34,206 nucleotides of DNA from Methylocystaceae bacterium. Lineage in GTDB: Bacteria > Pseudomonadota > Alphaproteobacteria > Rhizobiales > Beijerinckiaceae. Made by a program: the position numbers and the translations under genes. The stretch lies in assembly GCA_009773555.1 (NCBI GenBank), contig WSXZ01000066.1, forward strand, positions 1 through 34,206, read 5' to 3'. Every line of letters starts with the position of its first letter. Position 1 is the first letter of the stretch. A model generated the notes under the pieces. That model saw only the letters and a program-made list of their open reading frames with translations. It was not told where the DNA came from and ran no database searches. This document shows, piece after piece, positions 1 to 8,153 of this stretch.

Positions 1-1
1 C

Positions 2-805
2 GTGATGGCGAATTACTGGATGCATAATGGCTTCCTGCAGGTCGAGGGCGAGAAAATGTCCAAGAGCCTGGGGAATTTCGTGACGATCCACGAGCTGCTG
101 CACACGGAGAAGTTCGGCGGCAGAGGCTGGCACGGTCCAGTGTTGAGATTCGCGATGCTGCGCACGCATTATCGCCAGCCGATCGATTGGACGGTGAAGG
201 CGCTAGAGGAGGCGCACGCAGAGCTCCAGGAGTGGACGAATTTGCTCGCAAATCGTGCTGCTGAAGCAGAATATCGTGTACATGCGAGCCTGCTACAGCC
301 TAACGAAAAAGTAATGGCTGCTCTTTGCGACGATCTGAACACTCCCCAAGCAATTAGCGAATTGAGAGCGCTTGCTCGATCAAAGGTCCATGAGGATCAA
401 GTGACACTCTTGGACACCTGTATATTCTTGGGGATCGTGAATCCAGAAAGAATGTTCATTCTAAACCCTTACCACGTGGGGGAGAGCGTTCTTGCGTCAA
501 GTGATGTGATGCGACGGCTCGATGAGCTTCAAATTGCTTTCGCGAACAACAACGAAGAACGCCAGAGAGCGATAACTGAGGAATTAAAGGAACAAGGGGT
601 TGAAGCCGACGTCAGGCATACCGGATCGGTCAGTTACAAAATATGTGGCACAGACAAGGTCGGGGAATTAATTCATCTACGCAACGCCGCCCGCGCTACA
701 AAAAACTGGGCCGAGTCCGATCGCATCCGTGACGAGCTCGCCGCCATGGGCATCGCGCTCAAGGACAACAAGGATGGGACGACGACCTGGGAGGTGAAGC
801 GGTGA
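2..805 (+). CDS. cysS: Cysteine--tRNA ligase, C-terminal part (5' end outside window)
   Basis: This is the 3' portion of the class I enzyme that charges tRNA-Cys in the cytoplasm. The KMSKS signature, which closes the ATP site, is read directly near residue 18 of the visible part (KMSKSLGNF), followed by the helical DALR-like anticodon region. The C-terminus has the typical ending in which an arginine/aspartate-rich helix (SDRIRDELAAMGI) precedes a short Lys-Asp-Gly-Thr-Thr-Trp tail. The catalytic HIGH region lies upstream of the window, so no start can be assigned. Base composition changes inside the gene: about 240-680 is AT-richer with unusual codons, while the last 100 bases return to GC-rich usage (541-600 is 29/60 G+C, 721-780 is 38/60). 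This suggests a recombined segment. Identity is secure; the mosaic origin is inference. Confidence 0.95.
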   Translation: MMANYWMHNGFLQVEGEKMSKSLGNFVTIHELLHTEKFGGRGWHGPVLRFAMLRTHYRQPIDWTVKALEEAHAELQEWTNLLANRAAEAEYRVHASLLQPNEKVMAALCDDLNTPQAISELRALARSKVHEDQVTLLDTCIFLGIVNPERMFILNPYHVGESVLASSDVMRRLDELQIAFANNNEERQRAITEELKEQGVEADVRHTGSVSYKICGTDKVGELIHLRNAARATKNWAESDRIRDELAAMGIALKDNKDGTTTWEVKR

Positions 806-815
806 GCGTGCCTTC

Positions 816-996
816 CCCCACCCGTCGCGCTTCGCGCGCCACCCTCCCCGCAAGGGGGAGGGATCAGAACGGCGCGACTCGGCGTAACGTTCCGTCTCTT
901 ATGCAGTTCGTCGCGCAAAAAATTTTGCGTTTCGCTGATGCAGGCCAATCCCTCCCCTTGACGGGGAGGGTGGTTCGCGAAGCGAACCGGGTGGGG
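816..996. repeat. Palindromic intergenic element, copy A, left of the DUF559 gene
   Basis: The outer ends are imperfect inverted repeats: a ccccaccc...cgcgcttcgcgcg stretch on the left and cgcgaagcgaaccgggtgggg on the right half. Internal hairpins are built from runs of the ctccccgcaagggggag type. A second copy lies at 1374-1554. The left about 70 bases of the two copies are nearly identical and the right about 50 bases very similar, while the centre diverges. It looks like a REP/MITE-like non-coding element. Short reading frames across it are not credible genes. Confidence 0.8.
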
Positions 997-1004
997 TGAC
1001 GGAC

Positions 1005-1358
1005 ATGGCCAGCCCTCGCGCGCGCGAATTGCGCAAGAACATGACGCCCCAGGAAGTGAAGCTGTGGTCGCAGTTGCGTAAGCTTCGCCCGCAAGGGTTT
1101 CATTTTCGTCGTCAGGCGCCGATTGAAGGCTATGTGCTCGATTTTGTTTGTTACAAGTATCGGTTGATAGTGGAAGCTGACGGCGCGCAGCATGGAGAGG
1201 ATAAGGGTCTTCGCCATGACGCTAGGCGCGACGCGATTTTTCGAGCGAACGGCTTTCATGTGCTGCGCTTCTGGAATCACGAGATCGACGCCAATCTGAT
1301 CGGCGTCGTGGAGACCATCATCGCCCGAGCGAAGGAACATATGCGGGAGGCGTCATGA
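1005..1358 (+). CDS. DUF559 (Vsr-like) endonuclease-domain protein
   Basis: A 117-residue protein of the DUF559 family, which shares the Vsr/restriction-endonuclease-like fold. Visible residues fit that active site: D46 in VLDFVC, E57 and D59 in VEADGAQH, H63, and a later D76, followed by the family's FHVLRFWN strand. The role is unknown; DNA cleavage or nicking is inferred from the fold. The start is taken at ATG 1005. A GTG in frame at 996 would add three residues and would sit in the last bases of the upstream repeat. The gene is bracketed almost exactly by two copies of the same palindromic element (816-996 and 1374-1554), which suggests that gene and repeats form one unit. It has no operonic partner. 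Confidence 0.85.
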   Translation: MASPRARELRKNMTPQEVKLWSQLRKLRPQGFHFRRQAPIEGYVLDFVCYKYRLIVEADGAQHGEDKGLRHDARRDAIFRANGFHVLRFWNHEIDANLIGVVETIIARAKEHMREAS

Positions 1359-1373
1359 GAAGCGCTGGCGTCT

Positions 1374-1554
1374 CCCCCACCCGTCGCGCTTCGCGCGCCA
1401 CCCTCCCCGCAAGGGGGAGGGATCAGAACGGCGCGACTCGACATAATGAAGAGTCGCCTGTGCATTTCGCCGCGTACGACGATGTGCGTTTAGCTGATGC
1501 AAGGTCCATCCCTCCCTCGATGGGGGAGGGTGGTTCGCGAAGCGAACCGGGTGG
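1374..1554. repeat. Palindromic intergenic element, copy B, right of the DUF559 gene
   Basis: Second copy of the element at 816-996, in the same orientation, starting about 15 bases after the DUF559 stop codon. Both arms and the internal ctccccgcaagggggag hairpin are conserved, and the central about 60 bases differ from copy A. It ends about 20 bases before the start of the next small gene, so it may also contribute that gene's upstream region. Confidence 0.8.
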
Positions 1555-1574
1555 TGAACAGAAGGGATTATCCT

Positions 1575-1709
1575 ATGTCCAACGATGACTGGAAAAAGAC
1601 GCTTCCCTTCAAGCGCCACTGGGCGCTCTATCTCGCGTTCAAGCTGATCGTGCTGGCGCTCGCGGCCTTCATCGCCTGGCATCTGCTGCGCGCCTTCGAG
1701 ATCGTGTGA
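1575..1709 (+). CDS. Small single-pass membrane protein, 44 aa
   Basis: The peptide has a short charged N-terminus (MSNDDWKKTLPFKRHW), then one hydrophobic helix of about 20 residues rich in Leu/Ala/Ile, and a short tail ending FEIV. This predicts an inner-membrane protein with a positively charged cytoplasmic N-terminus. ATG 1575 is preferred because further upstream the frame reads into the palindromic repeat. Its stop overlaps the ATG of the GNAT gene (TGATG at 1707-1711), and the next junction has the same form, so translation of the three genes is probably coupled. No family was recognised. Confidence 0.65.
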   Translation: MSNDDWKKTLPFKRHWALYLAFKLIVLALAAFIAWHLLRAFEIV

Positions 1710-2218
1710 TGGCGCGCAGCGCGCCAACGCCCGGTCTGCGGCCGTTTCTTCCCACAGACGCGGCGACGCTCGCGGCGCTCTTTCGCGCCAGCGTCGCGGC
1801 GCTTGCAGCCGACGACTATGACGATGCGCAGCGTGAAGCCTGGGCGTCCGCGGCTGACGACGAAGCGGCCTTCGCGTCGCGCCTTGCGGATGCGCTGACC
1901 ATCGTCGCGCTTGTCGACGGCAACATCGCCGGCTTCGCATCGCTGCGCGACAATAAGATGTTCGACATGCTCTATGTGCGGCCCGACATGGCGCGCAAGG
2001 GCGTCGGGTCGGCGCTGGCGGAGGCGATCGAAAAACTCGCCGCCGCGCGGGGGACGACGCTGCTGACGGTCGAGGCCTCCGACGCGGCGCAGGACTTTTT
2101 CGCGGCGCGCGGCTATGTGGCGACGACGCGCAATATGAAAACGATCGCCGGCCAATGGCTCGGCAATACGACGATGTCCAAGGAGTTGGCGGCCCCCGCC
2201 GCCGGGAGAGCGCATTGA
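1709..2218 (+). CDS. GNAT-family N-acetyltransferase
   Basis: A 169-residue protein with the GNAT fold, which transfers an acetyl group from acetyl-CoA to an amine. The acetyl-CoA-binding motif A is seen as VRPDMARKGVGSAL (the R-x-x-G-x-G/A loop) about two thirds along. It is followed by the usual LTVEAS strand and a FFAARGYVATTRN segment, typical of the PhnO/ElaA-like small-molecule or protein acetyltransferases. The substrate cannot be told from sequence. ATG 1709 shares one base with the stop of the preceding membrane peptide, and its own stop shares a base with the cimA start, so the three genes form a tight operon. Whether the enzyme relates to citramalate/isoleucine metabolism is unknown. 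Confidence 0.85.
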   Translation: MARSAPTPGLRPFLPTDAATLAALFRASVAALAADDYDDAQREAWASAADDEAAFASRLADALTIVALVDGNIAGFASLRDNKMFDMLYVRPDMARKGVGSALAEAIEKLAAARGTTLLTVEASDAAQDFFAARGYVATTRNMKTIAGQWLGNTTMSKELAAPAAGRAH

Positions 2219-3873
2219 TGGCCAAGGATCGGGCCAAGGAACGGCTGACGCTATACGACACCACGCTGCGCGACGGCGCGCAGACGACGGGCGTCGATTT
2301 TTCGCTCGACGACAAGCGTCAGATCGCCGCCATGCTGGACGAGATCGGAATCGACTATATCGAAGGCGGCTATCCTGGCGCCAATCCGCTCGATACGGAG
2401 TTTTTTGCGCAGCGTCCGAACCTTCGCGCGCGCTTCGCCGCCTTCGGCATGACGCGCCGGCAGGGCCGCTCCGTCGAGAACGACCCCGGCGTCGCCGCGC
2501 TCCTGGACAGCAGCGCCGACGCCATCACTTTCGTCGCCAAGAGCTGGGACTTTCAGGTTCGCGTCGCCTTACGCTCCACGGAAGAAGACAATCTCGCAAG
2601 CGTTACGCAATCCGTAAACGCCGCCGTCGCGCGCGGTAAGGAGGTTGCGGTCGATTGCGAGCATTTCTTCGACGGCTTCAAGGCGAACCCCGACTACGCG
2701 CTGGCCTGCGCGAGAGCAGCGCATGCGGCTGGCGCGCGATGGATCGTGCTCTGCGACACCAATGGCGGCACGCTGCCGCACGAGGTCGAGCGCATCGTCG
2801 CGGAGGTCGTCAAGCAGATTCCGGGAGACCGCGTCGGCGTGCATTGCCACGACGACACCGGACAGGCGGTGGCGAATTCGCTTGCCGCGGTGCGCGCCGG
2901 CGCGCGGCAGATCCAGGGCACCCTCAACGGTCTTGGCGAACGCTGCGGCAACGCCAATCTCACCACGATCATTCCGACGCTACTGCTCAAGAGCGAATTT
3001 TCCGAGCGCTTCGAGATTGGCGTGACGCAAGAGAAGCTGACGCATCTCACGCGGGTCAGCCATGCGCTCGATGAGCTTCTCAACCGCGCGCCCAACCGTC
3101 ATGCGCCCTATGTCGGCGCCAGCGCCTTTGCGACGAAAGCCGGCATTCACGCCTCGGCCGTGCTGACCGATCCGCGCACGTACGAACATGTCACGCCGGA
3201 TTCGGTCGGCAATGTGCGGCGCGTGCTCGTATCGGATCAGGCGGGGCGCTCGAACATCGCGGCCGAGCTTGGCCGATTGGGCGTCGTCCTCGACAAGGAC
3301 GATCCGCGTCTGGCGCGGCTTCTCGATGAGGTGAAGGAGAAGGAAGCGCAAGGCTACGCCTATGAAGGCGCCGACGCCTCGTTCTTTCTTCTGGCCAAGC
3401 GCGTGCTCGGCGAGGCGCCGCATTTCTTCGACATCGAACGCTACAGCGTCGCGGTCGATCGGCGCTTCGCCAGGAATGGCGGCTTTGAGGACCAGGGCGC
3501 CGAGGCGATCGTCAAGATCAATGTGGATGGCGAGAGCCGGATTTCCGCCGCCGAAGGCAATGGGCCCGTCAACGCCCTCGATCTCGCGCTGCGCAAGGAT
3601 CTTGGCGCCTATCAGCGCTTCATCGACGACGTTCGGCTCGTCGATTATCGCGTCCGCGTGTTCCAGGGCGGCACCGATGCGGTGACGCGCGTTCTCGTCG
3701 AATGCGCCGACGGCGAGGGCGAGCGGTGGTCGACCGTCGGCGTCTCGGCCAATGTCATCGACGCGTCCTTCGAGGCGCTCGTCGACGCGATCAACTACAA
3801 GCTGCTGGTGTCAGTCGAGCGCGAAAAAACAGATTCGAAAAACCTCCGAGATCCACTTTGGGGAAGTTTTTAA
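2218..3873 (+). CDS. cimA: (R)-citramalate synthase
   Basis: A 551-residue cytoplasmic enzyme of the HMGL/LeuA family that condenses pyruvate and acetyl-CoA to citramalate, the threonine-independent entry to isoleucine. The N-terminal catalytic motif LYDTTLRDGAQ is at residues 12-22. The metal-binding GVHCHDDTG and the NGLGERCGNANL segment lie in the barrel, then come the linker and a C-terminal LeuA-type allosteric domain (RISAAEGNGPVNAL). Long length and the TTG after GAQ favour CimA over 2-isopropylmalate synthase. ATG 2218 overlaps the GNAT stop by one base. After the usual INYKLL ending about 20 further residues follow that do not look like family sequence, possibly a shifted 3' end. Feedback inhibition by isoleucine is known for the family. 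Confidence 0.92.
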   Translation: MAKDRAKERLTLYDTTLRDGAQTTGVDFSLDDKRQIAAMLDEIGIDYIEGGYPGANPLDTEFFAQRPNLRARFAAFGMTRRQGRSVENDPGVAALLDSSADAITFVAKSWDFQVRVALRSTEEDNLASVTQSVNAAVARGKEVAVDCEHFFDGFKANPDYALACARAAHAAGARWIVLCDTNGGTLPHEVERIVAEVVKQIPGDRVGVHCHDDTGQAVANSLAAVRAGARQIQGTLNGLGERCGNANLTTIIPTLLLKSEFSERFEIGVTQEKLTHLTRVSHALDELLNRAPNRHAPYVGASAFATKAGIHASAVLTDPRTYEHVTPDSVGNVRRVLVSDQAGRSNIAAELGRLGVVLDKDDPRLARLLDEVKEKEAQGYAYEGADASFFLLAKRVLGEAPHFFDIERYSVAVDRRFARNGGFEDQGAEAIVKINVDGESRISAAEGNGPVNALDLALRKDLGAYQRFIDDVRLVDYRVRVFQGGTDAVTRVLVECADGEGERWSTVGVSANVIDASFEALVDAINYKLLVSVEREKTDSKNLRDPLWGSF

Positions 3874-3910
3874 ACAGAGAAGCAACGTCATTTGCGTTTA
3901 ACTTCTCGCG

Positions 3911-4019
3911 GGTCATTCCCGACGCGCGCTATGCGCGCGATCGGGAATCCAGAGCAAAATCATCGCTCCTGAATTGGCTCTGGATTCCCGGTCAGGCCTC
4001 CGGCCTGCCGGGAATGACA
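3911..4019. repeat. Double-hairpin intergenic repeat
   Basis: Two hairpins in mirror order: ggtcattcccga...tcgggaatccagagc, and then gctctggattcccgg...ccgggaatgacag. The halves are also complementary to each other, so the whole can fold as one long stem. It sits between cimA and the convergent LOG-family gene, where it could also end transcription from both sides. This type of gtcattcccg repeat is common in alphaproteobacterial intergenic DNA. The remaining bases to 4114 show nothing recognisable. Confidence 0.8.
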
Positions 4020-4114
4020 GGCCCAGCGAACGGATCAAATGGAATTTGTATAGAGTCGCGCCTGATCGCGTCGTTCCCGCGTCGCTTCCTTCGCGATCGC
4101 ATGGACTCGAACGG

Positions 4115-4717
4115 TTAAAGCCGTTCGGTGATCGCTGTCTCGCTGATGTCAGGCGAATGGCGGACCGCCGCGAAAATCATCGGCAGGATGTCTTCGACGC
4201 GCTCGGCCACCAGATAGCGCACGTTATCGACTTCGCCGAAGAATTCCTGGTTCCGCATATGCGCGAAAAGCGACAGCAGGGGACGCCAGAAGCCGCCGAT
4301 GTCGGCGATGACCAGAGGCTTGGTGTGACGGCCGAGCTGGATCCAGGTCAGCTGCTCGGTCAGTTCCTCCAAAGTGCCGACGCCGCCAGGCAGCGCGATG
4401 AAGGCGTCGGATCGTTCGAACATCAGGCGCTTGCGCGTGTGCATGTCGTCGACGACGACGAGCTCCGTTGCGCCGGTGAAGGGAATTTCCCTTCGGTCCA
4501 GGAACTCGGGAATGATCCCAGTGACAACGCCGCCGGCGGCGACCGTGGCCTTCGCCAGAACGCCCATTAAGCCAATGGCCCCACCGCCGTAAACCAGGCC
4601 GACCCCTGCGCGCGCAAGGGCCGCGCCCAGCGCCCGCGCCGCCGCTGTGTAACGCGGATCGGCGCCGATCGAGGAGCCGCAATAGACGCAAACGTTTTTA
4701 ATTTCTCGCATATTCAT
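4115..4717 (-). CDS. LOG-family nucleoside-monophosphate phosphoribohydrolase (TIGR00730)
   Basis: A 200-residue Rossmann-like cytoplasmic protein. The family's defining motif PGGVGTLEEL is at residues 110-119 and the upstream R97 lies in the TRKRLMF helix; together these give the PGGxGTxxE catalytic signature. The N-terminal VCVYCGSSIGAD strand-loop is also typical. Characterised LOG proteins hydrolyse cytokinin riboside 5'-monophosphates to the free base. In bacteria the physiological substrate is often AMP-like and unknown. ATG 4717 is chosen (a GGGAAG stretch lies upstream). A second ATG at 4711 is possible, and the longer open frame to 4807 is not family-like. It is divergent from the ABC exporter gene, with about 100 bases between them. 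Confidence 0.9.
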   Translation of the reverse strand: MNMREIKNVCVYCGSSIGADPRYTAAARALGAALARAGVGLVYGGGAIGLMGVLAKATVAAGGVVTGIIPEFLDRREIPFTGATELVVVDDMHTRKRLMFERSDAFIALPGGVGTLEELTEQLTWIQLGRHTKPLVIADIGGFWRPLLSLFAHMRNQEFFGEVDNVRYLVAERVEDILPMIFAAVRHSPDISETAITERL

Positions 4718-4817
4718 TCTCTGTGCTTCCCACCAGGACCGGGCGGGGTGCGCATTCCTTCTAAAGGTCATATATGACGCAAAACGCCGTGACAGCGGCC
4801 CATTCATTCGGAGCGCT

Positions 4818-6697
4818 ATGCTTAAACCTGATCAAGTCGAAACGAGCGACGAACCCAACGCGCTCGATCCGGAAGACGCCGCGCCCCAGCCCGCTACAGA
4901 TCAGCAATTGTCGGAAGCGTCTCTTTTCAAGACGATAGGGCGTTTGTGGCCCTACATCTGGCCACGCGGCCGGCGGGATCTCGAGCTTCGGGTCGCCGCG
5001 GTTTTTGCGCTTCTCGTCGTCAGCAAACTGTTCAACGCCGCGACGCCATATGCTTTCAAATGGGCGACGGACGCGCTTGCGGAGGGTGGCGCGGGCGCGT
5101 GGGAAAAGGTGGGGGCCGCCGCGATTTACTTCACGCTGCTGATGGGCGCCATCCGCATTGTGGCCGTCGTGCTGATGCAGCTGCGCGACGGCATCTTCGC
5201 GGCGGTGGCGATGCACGCCGTGCGTCGCCTGGCGACCGACCTCTTCGTGCATATGCATGAGCTGGCGTTCTGGAGCGCGGGCGCAACGGCATCGAAACGC
5301 TGTCGCGCCTCATCATGTCGACGGGCGCCCCGACAGTGCTGGAGATCGCGCTGGTCCTGGGCATTTTTCTCTACCAGTTCGGCTGGCGTTACGGGCTGGT
5401 CCTGGTCGCGACTCTCGCCGGATATTTTCTTTATACGACGCTCGCCACGAACTGGCGGATCGCCATTCGGCGCAGGATGAACGACAGCGACACCGACGCC
5501 AATCAGAAGGCGATCGACAGCCTGCTGAACTATGAAACGGTCAAATATTTCGGCGCGGAAAGGCGAGAGGCTGAGCGCTACGACAAATCGATGATCCATT
5601 ACGAGCAGGCGAGCACGCAGTCCTATGTCTCGCTTGCGGTGCTCAACGCCGGCCAGACGGTGATCTTTATCATCGGCCTCACCACCATGATGGTGATGTG
5701 CGTCTATGGCATCGAGGCCGGCCGCAATACGGTGGGCGATTTCGTCCTGATCAACCTGATGATGGGGCAGCTGGCGCAGCCCTTGAATTTCATGGGCACC
5801 TTCTATCGCGAGGTGCGGCAGGCGATCATCGATATCGAGACCATGTTCTCGATTCTGGCGCAGAGCCCCGAGATCTTGGACAAGCCCGGCGCTTCTCCGC
5901 TCGTCGTGCGCGAAGGGCGGATCGTTTTCGACAATGTCGCGTTCCACTACGAGCCGAACCGGCCGATCCTTAAGGGCGTGAGCTTTGAAGCCGAGCCCGG
6001 ACAAACCATCGCGATCGTCGGGCCGTCCGGCGCGGGAAAATCGACGATTTCGCGCCTGATGTATCGTTTCTACGAGCCGCAAGGCGGGCGCATCACGATC
6101 GACGGGCAGAACATACTGGACGTCACGCAGGAAAGTCTGCGGGCGGCGATCGGCATGGTGCCGCAGGACACCGTGCTGTTTAACGATTCGATCGGCTACA
6201 ACATTCGCTATGGAAGATGGGACGCGAGCGACGAAGAGGTTCGCGAGGCGGCGCGGCTCGCCCAGATCGACCGCTTCATCGAGAGCGTGCCGGAGGCCTA
6301 TAGCGCACAGGTCGGCGAGCGCGGGCTGAAGCTTTCCGGCGGCGAGAAGCAGCGCGTCGCGATTGCGCGCACGATTCTCAAAGGTCCGCCGATCCTCATC
6401 CTCGACGAAGCGACGTCGGCGCTCGACAGCTTGACGGAACATGAAATTCAGGAGGCGTTGAGGCGGGTCGCGCGCGGCCGCACCACGCTCGTCATCGCGC
6501 ATCGTCTGTCGACCATCGTCGACGCCGACGAAATCCTGTTTCTCGATCACGGCCGCATCGTCGAACGCGGCACGCATAAGGAGTTGCTGGCGCTTAGCGG
6601 CCATTACGCCGGCATGTGGAATCGCCAGCGGGAGGCCGCGGAGGCGCGCGCGAAATTGCTGGAGGCGGAGCGGGAGGAAATGGAGGAGGCGGAGTAG
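4818..6697 (+). pseudogene. Atm1/ABCB7-type ABC exporter gene with internal frameshifting deletion
   Basis: This would encode a half-size exporter, membrane domain plus ATPase, of the Atm1/HMT1 group, which exports glutathione-linked sulfur or metal compounds across the inner membrane. The first frame runs from ATG 4818 through the first membrane helices to HMHELAF, ending at 5270. The family then continues in another frame from ERGRNGIETLSR at 5273 to 6697. That second part has Walker A GPSGAGKST, Q-loop PQDTVLFND, signature LSGGEKQRVAIART, Walker B ILILDEATSALD and the H-loop VIAHRLST. The conserved loop normally between the two parts (Arg-Lys-Thr-Gly-Gly type) is missing, consistent with loss of about 37 bases. 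Everything else is intact, so this is a recent loss or a sequence error. Confidence 0.88.
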
Positions 6698-6879
6698 CCG
6701 ACCCGGCGCCATGGCGAATTCTGGCCGCTCTTTGGCAAGATCGCGTCTTTGTCAAAATCGCGGTCGGCGGCAGAGTCGTTCTCTCGAGCATCCACGGGCG
6801 CGGCGGCTGTGCACGGCTCTTTGCCCGCAAGGCGACGGCGGAAAGCCGCTGCTTGCGCGTTACGCCCGGAGAGGGTCCG

Positions 6880-7452
6880 ATGAAGGGGAGACTCCTATTC
6901 GCCGCGCTTCTCGCCTGCGTATGCGTCAGCATCGCTCAGGCGCAGATAAGGGCGGAACATCCGCGCCATTGCGTGATGAGCGTCGGTCCGACGCAAATGA
7001 TGTTCAGCGCCTTTCAAGAAAATCAGTCCGACGAGATTTTCTGCCGGCACGTGCCGACGCTCGGTCCGACGATGATCATTCTCGATGCGCGGCAGGTCGA
7101 GCTGCGCGACATGAACATCGAAATCCGCGTGCTGCGCAATGTCGGTCAGGCCGATTGGCGCGACGATCTCGACGCCAACACCGTCGCCGTTTTGCCGCCG
7201 CAGAAATATTTGGCGGACAAGGGCACGACAAGCTTTACGCATAATTTCGTCAGCGACGGAAGCTATGTCGCTCTCGTCAGGGCGACCAGCGACGACGGCG
7301 CCAAGGAATATGTCGGGCAGTATGATTTTTCGGTGGGCGAGCTTGTGGGGGCCGGCTGTGCGCTGGCGATGTGGCGGCGCAAGCGCGCGGCGCCCCGGCC
7401 ACGGTTTGCCCCAGACAAGCCGTCGCCGTCAGCGCTTCGACAGTCGCGTTAG
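6880..7452 (+). CDS. Secreted protein of unknown function
   Basis: A 190-residue protein with a clear Sec signal peptide (Met-Lys-Gly-Arg, a Leu/Ala/Val core, Ala-Gln-Ala cleavage site near residue 21). The mature part starts RAEHPRHCVMSVGPTQMMF and has a second cysteine in EIFCRHVP, so one disulfide is possible. The sequence then looks beta-rich, with a statement-like segment EIRVLRNVGQADW and FTHNFVSDGSYVALV, suggesting an immunoglobulin-like fold, and ends in a weakly hydrophobic stretch followed by an arginine-rich tail. ATG 6880 is chosen because it gives the signal peptide; the longer open frame upstream is not protein-like. It ends 24 bases inside the convergent gene at 7429. No named family was recognised. 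Confidence 0.75.
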   Translation: MKGRLLFAALLACVCVSIAQAQIRAEHPRHCVMSVGPTQMMFSAFQENQSDEIFCRHVPTLGPTMIILDARQVELRDMNIEIRVLRNVGQADWRDDLDANTVAVLPPQKYLADKGTTSFTHNFVSDGSYVALVRATSDDGAKEYVGQYDFSVGELVGAGCALAMWRRKRAAPRPRFAPDKPSPSALRQSR

Positions 7453-7698
7453 ATTGCCGTCGATCCGCTTTGCATAAACGGCGAGGGCGCGTTCGGCGGC
7501 GCGATGCGGTTGCCCTGTCGCCATACACATCGCAGCCGCGAGACTGGCCTCGGCCGCGGCCTCGAGCTTTTCACTCACCATCAGATCGCTTTCGCGTTTG
7601 CCATGCGCGCCGCCCGTGGCGATCTTCATCAGCCGCAGGCCGATCACCTGATTGGCGACGAAGCCCATCTTGAGCGTGTCGGTGAAGAGTTTGTTCAT
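7429..7698 (-). CDS. Small helical conserved hypothetical protein
   Basis: An 89-residue protein with no signal or membrane segment, predicted mostly alpha-helical. The N-terminal part MNKLFTDTLKMGFVANQVIG, followed by LRLMKIATGG, and the later alanine-rich EKLEAAAEASLAAAM helix resemble small phasin-like/helical proteins common in Hyphomicrobiales, whose roles are not established. ATG 7698 is preferred over the longer frame to 7764, because the extra residues are arginine/serine-rich and unlike the rest. Its 3' end overlaps the convergent secreted-protein gene by 24 bases. Function unknown. Confidence 0.65.
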   Translation of the reverse strand: MNKLFTDTLKMGFVANQVIGLRLMKIATGGAHGKRESDLMVSEKLEAAAEASLAAAMCMATGQPHRAAERALAVYAKRIDGNLTRLSKR

Positions 7699-7813
7699 TT
7701 TCGATCGACGTCTGCGCATGGTGGCCCCTATCGAGGCAGATAGCGCGGTCGAGGCGTTGTCCAACTCTCACCGCTAAACATTGCAAGTAACGGGCACTGC
7801 GAGCGGAGCATCG

Positions 7814-8089
7814 CTACGCCATGGCCGGGCGCAAACCGAGGCGCTCGACGAATGGGTCGAAATCCCTATCGCTGTAGAGCAGCGGCAGATCGCTTTCGAT
7901 GCAGCGGGTGGCGATGATCGTGTCGATGGTTTTCCTCGGCGTGACGCCGAGACCGCGCAGCTTGCGATGATTTTTTGCCGCGCGTAGGGCCATTTCCCTT
8001 CCGCCGAGTTCGACGATCGTCAATGCGGTCAGGAATTTCTGGGCGCGATTGAAGTCGTGGTCGCGATCGAAGCCCGCGCGGCGCCGCCT
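7814..8089 (-). pseudogene. VapC-type PIN-domain toxin remnant
   Basis: The frame keeps the C-terminal part of a VapC ribonuclease: a FDRDHDFNRAQKFL segment, the acidic DTIIATRCIES helix and the SDRDFDPF strand with the last conserved aspartates. The N-terminal PIN segment, with the first catalytic Asp, is absent. Upstream the frame closes at a stop (8090-8092), while a neighbouring frame continues with KELLKA, which resembles the QEVLQG part of the family, so at least one frameshift is involved. No antitoxin gene is recognisable upstream. It is therefore a decayed toxin gene. The 110 bases to the gene on its right in transcription order show nothing. Confidence 0.7.
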
Positions 8090-8153
8090 TCAAGAGCTCT
8101 TTGCGCGCGCTTCAGGGCTCCGAATCCAGATAAACAATGCGTCATCTCAGCGC

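Noticed and set aside
816-1554. Idea that the repeated palindromes are a CRISPR array or a full insertion sequence
   Set aside because: Only two copies with a gene between them, no regular short spacers, and no transposase. The gene is a DUF559 nuclease.
1353-2315. Minus-strand frames antisense to the GNAT and cimA genes
   Set aside because: Arg/Pro/Ser-rich shadow sequence running into the palindromic repeat, with no family match.
3702-4118. + strand frames crossing the end of cimA and the double hairpin
   Set aside because: They translate the intergenic repeat and the reverse of the LOG gene; no ribosome site or family sequence.
5126-6712. Long minus-strand open frame antisense to the ABC exporter gene
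   Set aside because: The residue pattern is Arg/His/Asp-rich as expected from the reverse of GC-rich codons, no family motif is seen, and the + strand carries clear ATPase motifs.
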